64,000 nt of DNA, taken from Streptomyces venezuelae (GTDB taxonomy: Bacteria > Actinomycetota > Actinomycetes > Streptomycetales > Streptomycetaceae). The notes under the pieces were generated by a model, which was not told the DNA's origin, made no database searches, and worked only from the letters and a program-made list of their open reading frames with translations. The DNA lies in assembly GCF_008642355.1 (NCBI RefSeq), contig NZ_CP029193.1, positions 4,674,001-4,738,000 of the forward strand, given 5' to 3'. Of this stretch, positions 25,068 through 33,005 are shown piece by piece; within the stretch, counting starts at the first letter, position 1, and each line of letters opens with the position of its first letter. The position numbers and the translations under genes were made by a program.

Positions 25068-26264
25068 ATGACAGAGCTGCAGGATCACCGGCTGCCCGAG
25101 CTGATCGCGGACGGGTCCATCACCTCGTACGCGGAGACCGTCTTCGGCCATCTGCGCCGAGCGGACCAGCGGCGCTGGGCCGCCGCCTACGTACTGGGAC
25201 TGCTCACCACGCCCGGCAGGAAGTCGGTCAAGCGGCTCGCGGCACAGCTGCACGCGGGCCCCACGGCCGCCCAGTCCCTGCACCAGTTCGCCAACGCCAG
25301 CCCCTGGGAGTGGGACCCGGCGCGGTACGAACTGCTGCGGCTCGCCGAGCGCCGCACCCGGGTCCGCGCCTGGACCGTCGGCGTCGCGGTGCTGCCCAAG
25401 CGCGGCAACCACTCCTGCGGCGTGCACCAGCGGTTCGAGCGGGCCACGGGCCGCACCGTCAACTGCCAGATGGGCATAGGGCTCTTCGCGTCGTCGGACA
25501 CCGCGCACATTCCCGTGGACTGGCGGCTGCGGCTCCCCAAGGAGTGGGACGAGGACGCGGAGCTGCGGGCGCGGACGCGCATCCCCGACACCGTGCGGCA
25601 CTGCTCGCCCACCGAGCACGTCCTGCACCTCGTCGACTCCCTCGCCCCGCACTCGGGCCGCGAACCGGTTCCCGTGGTCGCCGACACGAGCCACCACCCG
25701 ACGTCGGGCGCGCACCTGGCCACGGAGCTCACCGCGCGCGGGCGCCACAGCGTGATCGCCGTGCCGCACGGCCTGCGGGTCGTGCCGGAGGGCCAGCGCG
25801 TCCTCGCGCCCGGCACGCCCGACGGCGTCCTCACGGCGGGGCGGCTCCTGCAACTCCTGTCGCCCAAGGGGGCGGTGTCGGCGGCGGTGGACTTCCGGCA
25901 CGGCGCGCCGCGCGCCGACCGGCTGGTCTCCGCGCTGGTGCGGCTGCCCGGACGGCGGGGTGTCTCGCCGGGCGTGTACCGGGTCTTCGCGCGGCGCCGT
26001 CCCGGGTCCCCGGGTGTGGGGCGCATCTGGCTGACCAGCCTGGTCAACCCGCGCCTGCACGATCTGCTGCCACTGGTGCAGGCGCACTCCGGCACCGTCT
26101 CCGCCCTCGCGGACCTCACCGAGAACTACGGCCTGCGCGACTTCGAGGGCCGCTCGTTCCCCGGCTGGCACCACCACATGACGCTGGCGTCCGCGGCGTA
26201 CGCGTACCGGCGGCTCGTCGCGGGGGACCCGGCGGAGCAGTGGCCGCAGCGGCGCATCGCCTGA
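25068..26264 (+). CDS. IS701-like transposase homologue, probably domesticated
   Basis: The 398-residue protein resembles the IS701 family DDE transposase seen singly in many Streptomyces genomes: AAYVLGLLTTPGRKSVKRLA, HQFANASPWEWDPARYELL, then VAVLPKRGNHSCGVHQRF. IS701 enzymes normally have a catalytic Asp soon after the N-terminal domain (WIIDDT-type); here that position reads TVGVAVLPKRG, with no Asp, so transposition is doubtful. No terminal inverted repeats or target duplication are visible around it. It has GGGAGG before ATG 25068 and an ARE-like site in its promoter, which suggests a retained, regulated gene, perhaps a DNA-binding regulator. Confidence 0.75.
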   Translation: MTELQDHRLPELIADGSITSYAETVFGHLRRADQRRWAAAYVLGLLTTPGRKSVKRLAAQLHAGPTAAQSLHQFANASPWEWDPARYELLRLAERRTRVRAWTVGVAVLPKRGNHSCGVHQRFERATGRTVNCQMGIGLFASSDTAHIPVDWRLRLPKEWDEDAELRARTRIPDTVRHCSPTEHVLHLVDSLAPHSGREPVPVVADTSHHPTSGAHLATELTARGRHSVIAVPHGLRVVPEGQRVLAPGTPDGVLTAGRLLQLLSPKGAVSAAVDFRHGAPRADRLVSALVRLPGRRGVSPGVYRVFARRRPGSPGVGRIWLTSLVNPRLHDLLPLVQAHSGTVSALADLTENYGLRDFEGRSFPGWHHHMTLASAAYAYRRLVAGDPAEQWPQRRIA

Positions 26265-26295
26265 GGACGGCCACCGCCCGCCGGGTGACGCGGGG

Positions 26296-27339
26296 TCAGC
26301 TCGCCCGGTCGAAGTCGACGGCGCTGTACGCGCGCAGCTTCGTGAGCCGGTGCGTGGAGCCGATGCGGCGGATCGTACGGGAGCGGGAGCGCATCACCAG
26401 GGACTCGGTGGTGGCGCTCGCCGCACCGTAGCGCACGCCGCGCAGCAGCTCGCCATCGGTGATGCCGGTGGCGACGAAGAAGACGTTGTCGCCCTTGACC
26501 AGGTCGTCCGTGGCGAGGACACGGTCGAGGTCGTGGCCCGCGTCGATGGCGCGCCGGCGCTCCTCGTCGTCCCTGGGCCGCAACCTGCCCTGGATGGTGC
26601 CGCCCAGGCACTTGATGGCACAGGCCGAGATGATGCCCTCGGGGGTGCCGCCGACGCCGAGCAGCAGGTCGACGCCGCTGTCCTCCTGGACGGCGAGGAC
26701 GGAACCCGCGACGTCGCCGTCGGAGATGAGCTTGATGCGGGCGCCCGTCGCACGGACCTCGTCGATCACCGCCCGGTGCCGCGGCCGGTCGAGGACGACG
26801 ACGGTGACGTCCTCGGGGGCCAGGTTCTTCGCCTTGGCGACGCGGCGGACGTTGACCGACGCGGGCGCGTCGATGTCCACGTAGTCCGCGGCTTCGGGTC
26901 CTGTCACCAGCTTGTCCATGTAGAAGACGGCGGACGGGTCGAACATGGCGCCGCGGTCGGCGGCGGCGAGGACGGCGACGGCGTTGGGCATGCCCTTCGC
27001 GGTGAGGGTGGTGCCGTCGATCGGGTCGACGGCGATGTCGACCTCGGCGCCGGTGCCGTCGCCGACGCGCTCCCCGTTGAAGAGCATCGGGGCTTCGTCC
27101 TTCTCGCCCTCGCCGATGACGACGACGCCGTTCATCGAGACGGTGGAGACGAGGGTCCGCATGGCGCGCACGGCCGCGCCGTCGGCGCCGTTCTTGTCGC
27201 CGCGGCCGACCCAGCGGCCCGCGGCCATGGCGGCGGCCTCGGTGACCCGGACGAGCTCCAGGGCGAGGTTGCGGTCGGGAGCCTCCGCGGCTACCGCGAG
27301 CGGGGAGGACGTCGGGACGGGGGAGGTGAGCAGAGGCAC
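26296..27339 (-). CDS. glpX: Class II fructose-1,6-bisphosphatase (GlpX type)
   Basis: The 347-residue protein carries GlpX signatures: [29 protein letters not shown] and [13 protein letters not shown] (metal sites), [27 protein letters not shown] and [16 protein letters not shown]. Class II enzymes dephosphorylate fructose 1,6-bisphosphate and often also sedoheptulose 1,7-bisphosphate. The GTG at 27339 has GGAAGG seven bases upstream. The usual Streptomyces copy is a housekeeping gene; this one lies inside a signalling and secondary metabolism region, so it may be a second copy feeding C7 sugar phosphate to the EEVS pathway. That role is inferred. Confidence 0.92.
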   Translation of the reverse strand: MPLLTSPVPTSSPLAVAAEAPDRNLALELVRVTEAAAMAAGRWVGRGDKNGADGAAVRAMRTLVSTVSMNGVVVIGEGEKDEAPMLFNGERVGDGTGAEVDIAVDPIDGTTLTAKGMPNAVAVLAAADRGAMFDPSAVFYMDKLVTGPEAADYVDIDAPASVNVRRVAKAKNLAPEDVTVVVLDRPRHRAVIDEVRATGARIKLISDGDVAGSVLAVQEDSGVDLLLGVGGTPEGIISACAIKCLGGTIQGRLRPRDDEERRRAIDAGHDLDRVLATDDLVKGDNVFFVATGITDGELLRGVRYGAASATTESLVMRSRSRTIRRIGSTHRLTKLRAYSAVDFDRAS

Positions 27340-27478
27340 CGGTGAGACCTTCCGATTCCGTGAACGGGCAGCTTCCGTCCGGACGTTACGTCCCCCGGCC
27401 GCCGCGACACCCGCCCGGACCGCGAGCTCCCCACGCCTTTGGCAACTCCCCGAGGCCCCGCCGCCCCCGGCGCACGCG

Positions 27479-27509
27479 GGCCGGGGCACCCCCCTCCTGT
27501 GCCCCGGCC
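27479..27509 (-). terminator. Hairpin terminator of the SDR-HAD-receptor operon
   Basis: GGCCGGGGCAC (27479-27489) pairs perfectly with GTGCCCCGGCC (27499-27509); further ACGCG/CGCGT pairing extends it with a small bulge. It is 33 bp beyond the SDR stop codon, in the 202-bp gap before the glpX start. I see nothing else in this gap. Confidence 0.75.
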
Positions 27510-27541
27510 CACGCGTACGACAGCCGTACGACCGCCCTGCC

Positions 27542-28330
27542 TCAGGCCGCCGTCCACCCGCCGTCGACCGGTACGGACCCGCCCGTGACGAACGACGAGC
27601 GGTCGCTGAGCAGCCACGCGGCGGCCTGCGCCACCTCCACCGGATCGGCCATCCGCTTCTGCATGGAGCGGGAGACGAAGCTCTCCTCCAGGGACGGCGT
27701 GTCCGCGAGCACCTGGTCCATGAGCTCCGTGCGGGTGCTCCCCACCACCAGGGCGTTCACCCGGATCCCGCGCCGCCCGTACTCGTCGCCGCCCGCCTTC
27801 GTCAGCCCCAGCACGGCGTGCTTCGCCGCGATGTACGACGCCGTGGCTCCCGTCGCGACCACGCCCGCCGCGCTGGAGGTGTTGACGACCGCGCCCCCTC
27901 GGCCGTCCGCCAGCATCGCGGTGATCTGCGCCTTCATGCAGTTCCAGACACCGCGTACGTTGACGTCGATCACCTGGTCGAAGACGGCGTCGTCGGTCTC
28001 GTGCAACGGGGTGCCCGCGGTGGCCCACCCCGCGTTGTTGAACCCGCCGTCCAGCCGGCCGTACGTCTCCACCGCCGCGTCGACCACCCGCCGTACGTCC
28101 GCCGGGACCGTCACGTCCCCGGCGACCGCGAGGGCCTGCCCGCCGGTCTCCGCTATCTCCGCGGCGATCTTCTCGATCAGCTGCTCACGGCGTGCCGTGA
28201 GGACCACGGCGGCGCCCTCCGCGGCGAACAGCCGTGCCGCCGCCGCGCCGATGCCGCTCGAAGCGCCGGTGATCATGACCGTCTTGCCGGCCAGCATGCC
28301 GTCTCCGCCGGGCGTCGTGGTGTCGTTCAT
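27542..28330 (-). CDS. Short-chain dehydrogenase/reductase, candidate GBL 6-keto reductase
   Basis: A 262-residue classical [47 protein letters not shown] (Ser, Tyr, Lys) and C-terminal [12 protein letters not shown] after the second strand suggests NADP(H). It is the third gene of an operon headed by a GBL receptor and a HAD protein. In virginiae butanolide and SCB pathways an SDR (BarS1, ScbB) reduces the 6-keto group of the butyrolactone, so this is the most economical role here. A generic oxidoreductase role is possible. Confidence 0.85.
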   Translation of the reverse strand: MNDTTTPGGDGMLAGKTVMITGASSGIGAAAARLFAAEGAAVVLTARREQLIEKIAAEIAETGGQALAVAGDVTVPADVRRVVDAAVETYGRLDGGFNNAGWATAGTPLHETDDAVFDQVIDVNVRGVWNCMKAQITAMLADGRGGAVVNTSSAAGVVATGATASYIAAKHAVLGLTKAGGDEYGRRGIRVNALVVGSTRTELMDQVLADTPSLEESFVSRSMQKRMADPVEVAQAAAWLLSDRSSFVTGGSVPVDGGWTAA

Positions 28331-28379
28331 CGTCTTGCCGTCCCCCTGGTTGTGGTGATGCGTGTGGTGGTGCCGAACC

Positions 28380-29078
28380 TCACAGCGCGACGTTCGCGGG
28401 CCAGACAGTGCCCGCCGCGGCCTCCGCGTCGAGAGTGCGGATGAGCTCCTCGTCGATCGCGTCCAGCGAGCCGACGATGTGCCGGACCGACAGCTCCTCC
28501 ATGAACGTGCGCTGGAAACTGCAGGGATGGCCGATGAACGGCACGCCGAGTCCCTTCGCCGTCTCGGCGACCCGCGCGACGTCGTCCACGAACAGGACCT
28601 CGTCGAGGCCCAGCGAGAACACGTCCTCGGCGATCTCCCTGATGCCGGGGCGGAACGAGTCGGTGCAGACGTAGCCGGGGCCGTCGAAGAGGTGCGCCCA
28701 CGGTCCCAGGTGCGTGTCGAAGTGGGGCTTGCTCAGGCCGCCGTAGCAGACGACCTGGAGGCCCAGGCCGCGTACCCGCTCGATGAGGTCGGCGGCGCCC
28801 GGGTTCGGCCGCACCGGGTGCTCGGCGACGTAGCGGTCGCGCTCGGCGAAGTAGAGCTCCAGGGCCTCGTCGCCCGTGATGTCGAGGCCGGCCGCACGGG
28901 CCATCTCGCCACCGGCGACGCGGCGCGGCTGGGACAGGATGCGCCGCTCGGTCCCGGCGTCGTACACGCCTCCGCGGCTGGTGATGAAGTTGCCGATGAC
29001 CGGGCTGAACGTGTCGTTGAGCAGAACGCCGTCGATGTTGAGCGCGACGAGGCGCAGGCGGTCGAAGTGCTGGTGCAT
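28380..29078 (-). CDS. HAD-superfamily protein with Asn in place of the nucleophile Asp
   Basis: The 232-residue protein has a HAD core: RLVALNIDGVLLND at the N-terminus (motif I), VVCYGGLSKPH (motif II region), and EVLFVDDVARVAETAKGLGV (motif IV, two Asp). Motif I normally reads DxDGT/V; here it is N14-I-D16-G, so the phosphoaspartate-forming Asp is missing. A phosphatase is needed in A-factor type synthesis to dephosphorylate the butenolide phosphate, and this gene lies in the right operon. The substitution means either a non-phosphatase role or altered chemistry. It is 60 bp downstream of the receptor gene. Confidence 0.8.
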   Translation of the reverse strand: MHQHFDRLRLVALNIDGVLLNDTFSPVIGNFITSRGGVYDAGTERRILSQPRRVAGGEMARAAGLDITGDEALELYFAERDRYVAEHPVRPNPGAADLIERVRGLGLQVVCYGGLSKPHFDTHLGPWAHLFDGPGYVCTDSFRPGIREIAEDVFSLGLDEVLFVDDVARVAETAKGLGVPFIGHPCSFQRTFMEELSVRHIVGSLDAIDEELIRTLDAEAAAGTVWPANVAL

Positions 29079-29138
29079 GGAACGTCCTTGGCTGCTGGTC
29101 GGTCAGGAAGGTGCTGCGGTGGGTCGGAGGAGGTGCCG

Positions 29139-29768
29139 TCAGGCGTTGACCGCGGCTTCCCTCGCCTCGCTCACGTCGATGGTGTCGGCGGCGTTCCCCG
29201 TGGCAATGGCGGGCATGAGGAGCCGCCACATGGCCCGGGTCCGTTCGGGCAGGTCCTCGCGGCCGCTCGCGAGCAGGGAGTACGCCTGGAGGCCCGTACA
29301 CGCGGACACGATGAACTCGGCGAGCGTGCGGACGTCGACGTCCGCACGGACGTCGCCCGCCGTGCGGCCGTCGGCGAGGCACTCCTCCATGATCCGGGCC
29401 CACTCCCGGTAGGGCGTGGCGTCGTCGAGTCCGAAACCGGTCTGCTCGCTGGTGAGCCGGACACCCGCGCGCAGCATCGGGTCCGTCTGGAGCTTGTGCG
29501 CCCACACGAACGTGATGTCCACCAGGCGTTGCAGGCCCTGCGACTTCAGGGCGGGCACGATGCTCGCGGGCTGGGCGCGCATCACCGCCAGGGCCAGCGC
29601 CTCCTTGTTGGGGAAGTGGAAGTAGACGGCTCCGAGCGTCACACCGGCGCGGTTCATGATCTCCCGCATGCCGGCACCGCTGTACCCGCGCTCGTCGAAG
29701 ACCTCAGCGGCGGCGCGAAGGATCTCCTCGCGCGTTTTCTGGGCCCGCTCCTGCTTCGGTTCCGGCAT
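29139..29768 (-). CDS. Gamma-butyrolactone receptor (ArpA/ScbR family)
   Basis: The 209-residue TetR protein begins MPEPKQERAQKTREEILRAA, followed by the HTH (AGVTLGAVYFHFPNKEALALAV). It contains a Trp in YREWARIMEE at the position where ArpA and CprB have their ligand-contacting Trp. These dimers repress their own gene and secondary metabolism until the butyrolactone binds. It is divergent from the afsA-like synthase gene, the classical scbR-scbA layout. An ARE-like palindrome overlaps the promoter region (29786-29815). The ATG at 29768 is preferred over an earlier in-frame codon because it matches family N-termini. Confidence 0.92.
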   Translation of the reverse strand: MPEPKQERAQKTREEILRAAAEVFDERGYSGAGMREIMNRAGVTLGAVYFHFPNKEALALAVMRAQPASIVPALKSQGLQRLVDITFVWAHKLQTDPMLRAGVRLTSEQTGFGLDDATPYREWARIMEECLADGRTAGDVRADVDVRTLAEFIVSACTGLQAYSLLASGREDLPERTRAMWRLLMPAIATGNAADTIDVSEAREAAVNA

Positions 29769-29785
29769 CCGGACGGCCTCTCTCG

Positions 29786-29815
29786 ACAAACAAAAAGAAC
29801 GCACGTTACTTTACG
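29786..29815. promoter_or_regulatory. ARE-like operator between receptor and afsA-like genes
   Basis: An inverted repeat around 29802/29803: AAAAAGAACG on the left and CGTTACTTT on the right, separated by CA, within AT-rich flanks. It lies 18 bp upstream of the receptor ATG and about 70 bp before the synthase ATG. Position and wording match the autoregulatory elements bound by ArpA/ScbR proteins. Confidence 0.75.
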
Positions 29816-29883
29816 CGTCATGGTTCTGGGTGACCAGAGCCCGCGCACTTCGATCGGGCATCACACATCCCTGGGGGGGACCC

Positions 29884-30879
29884 ATGCCTTTCGTTTCGCA
29901 TGCACAGAACACCGCGCCGAGCGCTGCGCGCACCACTGCTCGGACCACACCGGCGACACAACTGCGGCCCGTGCCGCAGGAGTACGTCCACAAGCTGGAC
30001 GCCGCGGAGGTACTGCTCACGGGCTGGGCGCCCGCCGGTGAGGACCGCGTGACGGTCACCGCCCGGTGGCCGCGCGGCCACGCCTTCTACGCGCCCGTCA
30101 CCGGACGGCACGACCCGATGCTGCTCGCCGAGACGCTGCGGCAGAGCATCCCGCTGATCTCGCACGCCCTCTACGACGTGCCGCTCGGCCACCACCTCAT
30201 CTGGCAGCACTTCACCTTCGAGGTCGCGCCCGGGGCGATGTTCCTCGACGTCGGCCCGATGGACGTCGAACTCCGCATCGCCTGCGGCGACATCGCCCGG
30301 CGCGGCGGTCGTCTCGCCGCCCTGACGATGGACATCGAGATCCTGCGCGACGGCCGTCACCTCGGTACCGCGCACACCCGGTTCAGCAGCCACGCCCCGG
30401 CGATCTACCGCAGACTCCGCGGCGACCGCTGCACACCCTCCGGCGACACGATTCCGGCCGGGCCCCCTGCGCCGCCCGCCCCGGTGGCCCGCGCCCACGC
30501 CAAGGACGTCGTGCTCTCACCCACGCCGGAGCCGCTCTCGCCGCCGCTTTCGCTCCCGCACCAGTGGCAGTTGCGCGTCGACCAGACGCACCCCATCCTG
30601 TTCGACCACCCCGTCGACCACGCACCGGGCATGCTCCTGCTCGAAGCGGCCCGCCAAGCCGCCCACGCCGTCCAGGACCCGCTGGGCGGAGCCGTCTTCC
30701 CGATCCGCTTCGAGTCGGCGTTCTTCCGCTACGTCGAGTTCGACGCGCCCTGCGTGATCACCGCCCACGTCGAACCGTCCGCCTACCCGGAAGGCCACTT
30801 GGGCGTCTCGGTCACAGCCCTCCAGGAGGACAACGAGGCCTTCTCCTGCCGAGTGACCCTGGCCCGCGCAACCCGGTGA
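29884..30879 (+). CDS. AfsA/ScbA-type gamma-butyrolactone (butenolide) synthase
   Basis: The 331-residue protein has two A-factor hotdog repeats: VPQEYVHKLDAAEVLLTGW...ARWPRGHAFYAP...DPMLLAETLRQSIPLISHALY in the first half, and FDHPVDHAPGMLLLEAARQAA...RFESAFFRYVEFDAPC in the second. AfsA condenses a 3-oxoacyl thioester with dihydroxyacetone phosphate, the first step to A-factor-type signals. Its neighbours provide reductase, candidate phosphatase and receptor functions. The ATG at 29884 has GGGGGGA upstream. A terminator follows the stop codon. Confidence 0.93.
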   Translation: MPFVSHAQNTAPSAARTTARTTPATQLRPVPQEYVHKLDAAEVLLTGWAPAGEDRVTVTARWPRGHAFYAPVTGRHDPMLLAETLRQSIPLISHALYDVPLGHHLIWQHFTFEVAPGAMFLDVGPMDVELRIACGDIARRGGRLAALTMDIEILRDGRHLGTAHTRFSSHAPAIYRRLRGDRCTPSGDTIPAGPPAPPAPVARAHAKDVVLSPTPEPLSPPLSLPHQWQLRVDQTHPILFDHPVDHAPGMLLLEAARQAAHAVQDPLGGAVFPIRFESAFFRYVEFDAPCVITAHVEPSAYPEGHLGVSVTALQEDNEAFSCRVTLARATR

Positions 30880-30907
30880 CCCCGACCCGCGCGACCCGGT
30901 GACCCCC

Positions 30908-30937
30908 GGGCCCGGCGGACGGAAGACCCGCCGGGCC
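30908..30937 (+). terminator. Terminator after the afsA-like gene
   Basis: GGGCCCGGCGG (30908-30918) pairs perfectly with CCGCCGGGCCC (30927-30937). It lies between the synthase stop and the convergent phosphotransferase pseudogene and may serve both strands. Confidence 0.75.
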
Positions 30938-30953
30938 CGGCACCAGGACAGCG

Positions 30954-31620
30954 CTACCGGCCGATCAGCCTCTGAAGCGTGGCCCGCCACGCATGGCCCC
31001 ACGTCACCTTCCCGCCGGGCAGGCCGCGTTCGCCGTTGCGGCCGATGTCGATGAGGGACAGGGACTGGAGGGCCGCCCATCCCTTGGCGCGGCGGATCAT
31101 CGGGTCGTCGGCGCGGCCGTACGCGGTGAAGAAGCGGGGGGCGGACCCGGCCGGGAGGATCAGCCATGCTGCTCCGAGGTCCGTCGCCGGGTCGCCCGCG
31201 CAGAGTTCACCGAAGTCGAGGACGCCGGTGAGGGCGCCGTCGGCGACCACGACGTTCGCGGGGTGCAGGTCGCGGTGGAGCCAACTGGGCGGGCCCTGCC
31301 ACGCGGGTGCCGCCACGGCGTCCTCCCAGAGGGCGCGGAGGGCGTGCGCGTCGTCCGGGCCGATGCCGGTGTCCTCGGGTGACAGGTCCGCGAGGCGTCC
31401 GGGGAAGTCGGCTGCGAGGGGCGCCGACGGGCAGCCCCTGCCCTGGTGCCGAGGTGCCGTCGCGGGCGCGGCATGCGCAGCGCCAAGTCCTCGCCGAGGC
31501 GCCGCAATTCGTTGTCCCGGCCCCGGGCGGTCCGGCGGATCTCCAGGTCCGCCAGGTCCGGGTGCTTCTCCTTCAGGAGGGCACGCCGCAAGGGTTCCGT
31601 GATCTGGCTCTCGGGTGCTC
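30954..31620 (-). pseudogene. Aminoglycoside phosphotransferase family pseudogene, internal deletion and frameshift
   Basis: The C-terminal half is intact in one frame: WLHRDLHPANVVV (Brenner-type catalytic loop), GVLDFGELCAGDPATDLGAAW (metal-binding DFG) and the final helices ending at 30954. The N-terminal ~50 residues (HPDLADLEIRRTARGRDNELRRL in outline, ending LALRMPRP at about 31463) are in a different frame, and roughly 100 residues between them are absent compared with ~300-residue relatives. No good start codon is seen near 31620. The gene was probably an APH/choline kinase-like resistance or metabolic kinase and is now dead. The break is near 31430-31465. Confidence 0.75.
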
Positions 31621-31625
31621 GATGA

Positions 31626-32705
31626 CTACTCCTCGGCGGCGGGCGAGTACGCGTGTGGCGGTCGGCTCGCGGGAGCGTCCACCGTGAACCGGACCTCGTG
31701 CACGGAGTTCCGCGCGCCCGGCGGCGGCTGGACCCGGCCCGCCGCGTCCGTCGCGCGCGAGCGGACCGTGTGCGGCCCCGGTGCGAGCGTTCGGTGCAGG
31801 GAGAAGGCCTGCCAGGCCGGGTCGGCGCCGGGGACGTCGAGCGTGGCGGGCTCCCAGGGGCCACCGTCGAAGGAGAGGTCGAGGCGGACGACCGCCGTCG
31901 TGCTCCACGTACGACCCCTGAACGCCCGGCCCGTGCAGGGGAGTCGGGCGTCCTGCTCGGGCGAGAGGATCTTGCTGTTGACGTCCAGCGCGCGCACCGG
32001 CTGCGGGGTGTCGTACCCGGGGAGCGTCCGCGTGTAGAGGGTCGTCGTGAACATGTGCTCCGGTCGCTCGTCCGTCAGGACGACCCGGGTCAGCCACTTC
32101 ACCGAGTTCGTGCCGAACATACGCGGCACGACCGCCCGCAGTGGGTACCCGTGCCGGACGCGCAGCGGCTCGCCGTTCATGCCGTGCGCGAGGAACACGT
32201 CACGGCGGGCGGTCTCCAGGGGGAGGTCCTTCACGTACGAGAGTCCGTCCTCGCCCTGGAAGGAGCCGGTGTCCGCGCCCTCGAAGAGCACGTGCCGTGC
32301 GGCGGGCAGCGGGCCCGCGCGGTCCAGGAGCGCGGCCAGGGGCAGACCCGTCCACTCGACGTTCGTCACCGCGCGCGTGGGCGTGTCGGGCCGGTACGGG
32401 CTGCCGAAGCACTCGTGGACGGCGGTGAGGTGGTCCGACGGCAGGGCGAGGAGCGTCGCGAGGTCGAGGCGCAGGGGCCGGTCGACCAGGCCCTCGACCG
32501 TCAGGCTCCAGGCCGCGGGGTCGATGTCGGGGCAGCCGCCGAGGTGGCTGCGGACGAAGACGTTGTCGACCGGGGTGATGAAGTCGGGGCCGGGGGCCGG
32601 GTCCCCGTGCGAGGGGTCATCGGGCGGCGGGACCAGCGGCGGCGTGGAGGAGGAGGCGGGTGCGGGCGCGGAGGCGGGTGCGGGCGTAGAGGTGTGTGCG
32701 GTCAT
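31626..32705 (-). CDS. Sulfite-oxidase-like molybdopterin-dependent oxidoreductase
   Basis: The 359-residue protein has the sulfite oxidase fold: ITPVDNVFVRSHLG, AVHECFGSPYRP with the Cys that would ligate molybdenum, GYPLRAVVPRMFGTNSVKWLTRV (pterin-binding region) and a C-terminal dimerisation domain (WSTTAVVRLDLSFDGGPWEPA). The first ~45 residues are Pro/Ala/Ser-rich and there is no clear Tat signal. The start ATG (32705) shares ATGA with the stop of a tiny membrane protein gene, so the two are coupled, probably to hold the enzyme at the membrane. The substrate may be sulfite or an S- or N-oxide. Confidence 0.88.
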   Translation of the reverse strand: MTAHTSTPAPASAPAPASSSTPPLVPPPDDPSHGDPAPGPDFITPVDNVFVRSHLGGCPDIDPAAWSLTVEGLVDRPLRLDLATLLALPSDHLTAVHECFGSPYRPDTPTRAVTNVEWTGLPLAALLDRAGPLPAARHVLFEGADTGSFQGEDGLSYVKDLPLETARRDVFLAHGMNGEPLRVRHGYPLRAVVPRMFGTNSVKWLTRVVLTDERPEHMFTTTLYTRTLPGYDTPQPVRALDVNSKILSPEQDARLPCTGRAFRGRTWSTTAVVRLDLSFDGGPWEPATLDVPGADPAWQAFSLHRTLAPGPHTVRSRATDAAGRVQPPPGARNSVHEVRFTVDAPASRPPHAYSPAAEE

Positions 32706-32890
32706 CCGGCGGCTCCCTTTCCGATGCCTCCGGAGCTGCCGGGGACTCCGGAGCTGCCGGGGGCGCCGGGGCCATCGGGTTCGGCGCCCGGCTCCGTCCC
32801 ACCGCGGTGCGGCGCCGTGTCGGACGCCTTCATCGCCAGGACGAACAGGGCCAGCATGGTCAGGGACAGGGCCGTGGGCGTGATGAGCAT
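32702..32890 (-). CDS. Small single-pass membrane protein coupled to the molybdoenzyme
   Basis: The 62-residue protein MLITPTALSLTMLALFVLAM... has one N-terminal TM helix and a Gly/Pro-rich cytoplasmic or periplasmic tail (GAPGSSGVPGSSGGIGKG). The stop codon overlaps the molybdoenzyme start as ATGA, and GGGGGGA precedes its own ATG. I do not know a named family. The arrangement suggests a membrane anchor or electron-transfer adaptor for the sulfite-oxidase-like enzyme, by inference only. Confidence 0.7.
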   Translation of the reverse strand: MLITPTALSLTMLALFVLAMKASDTAPHRGGTEPGAEPDGPGAPGSSGVPGSSGGIGKGAAG

Positions 32891-33005
32891 GACGAGAATT
32901 CCCCCCGGGTTCTCGAAGTCGTGCAAACCTCGAGATCCTAGGGGGACTTCCCCGCGTGGCCCCACTCATTTTCCGCCCCGGCCCGCCGCGCCGCCGCCCC
33001 GCGCC

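Noticed and set aside
25068..26264. Active IS701 insertion sequence
   Set aside because: No terminal inverted repeats or target-site duplication were visible and the expected first catalytic Asp is not evident. It is listed as a single, probably domesticated gene.
30860..30907. Two direct copies of an ACCCGGTGACCCC-type sequence at the afsA-like stop codon
   Set aside because: A short local duplication next to the terminator with no sign of function.
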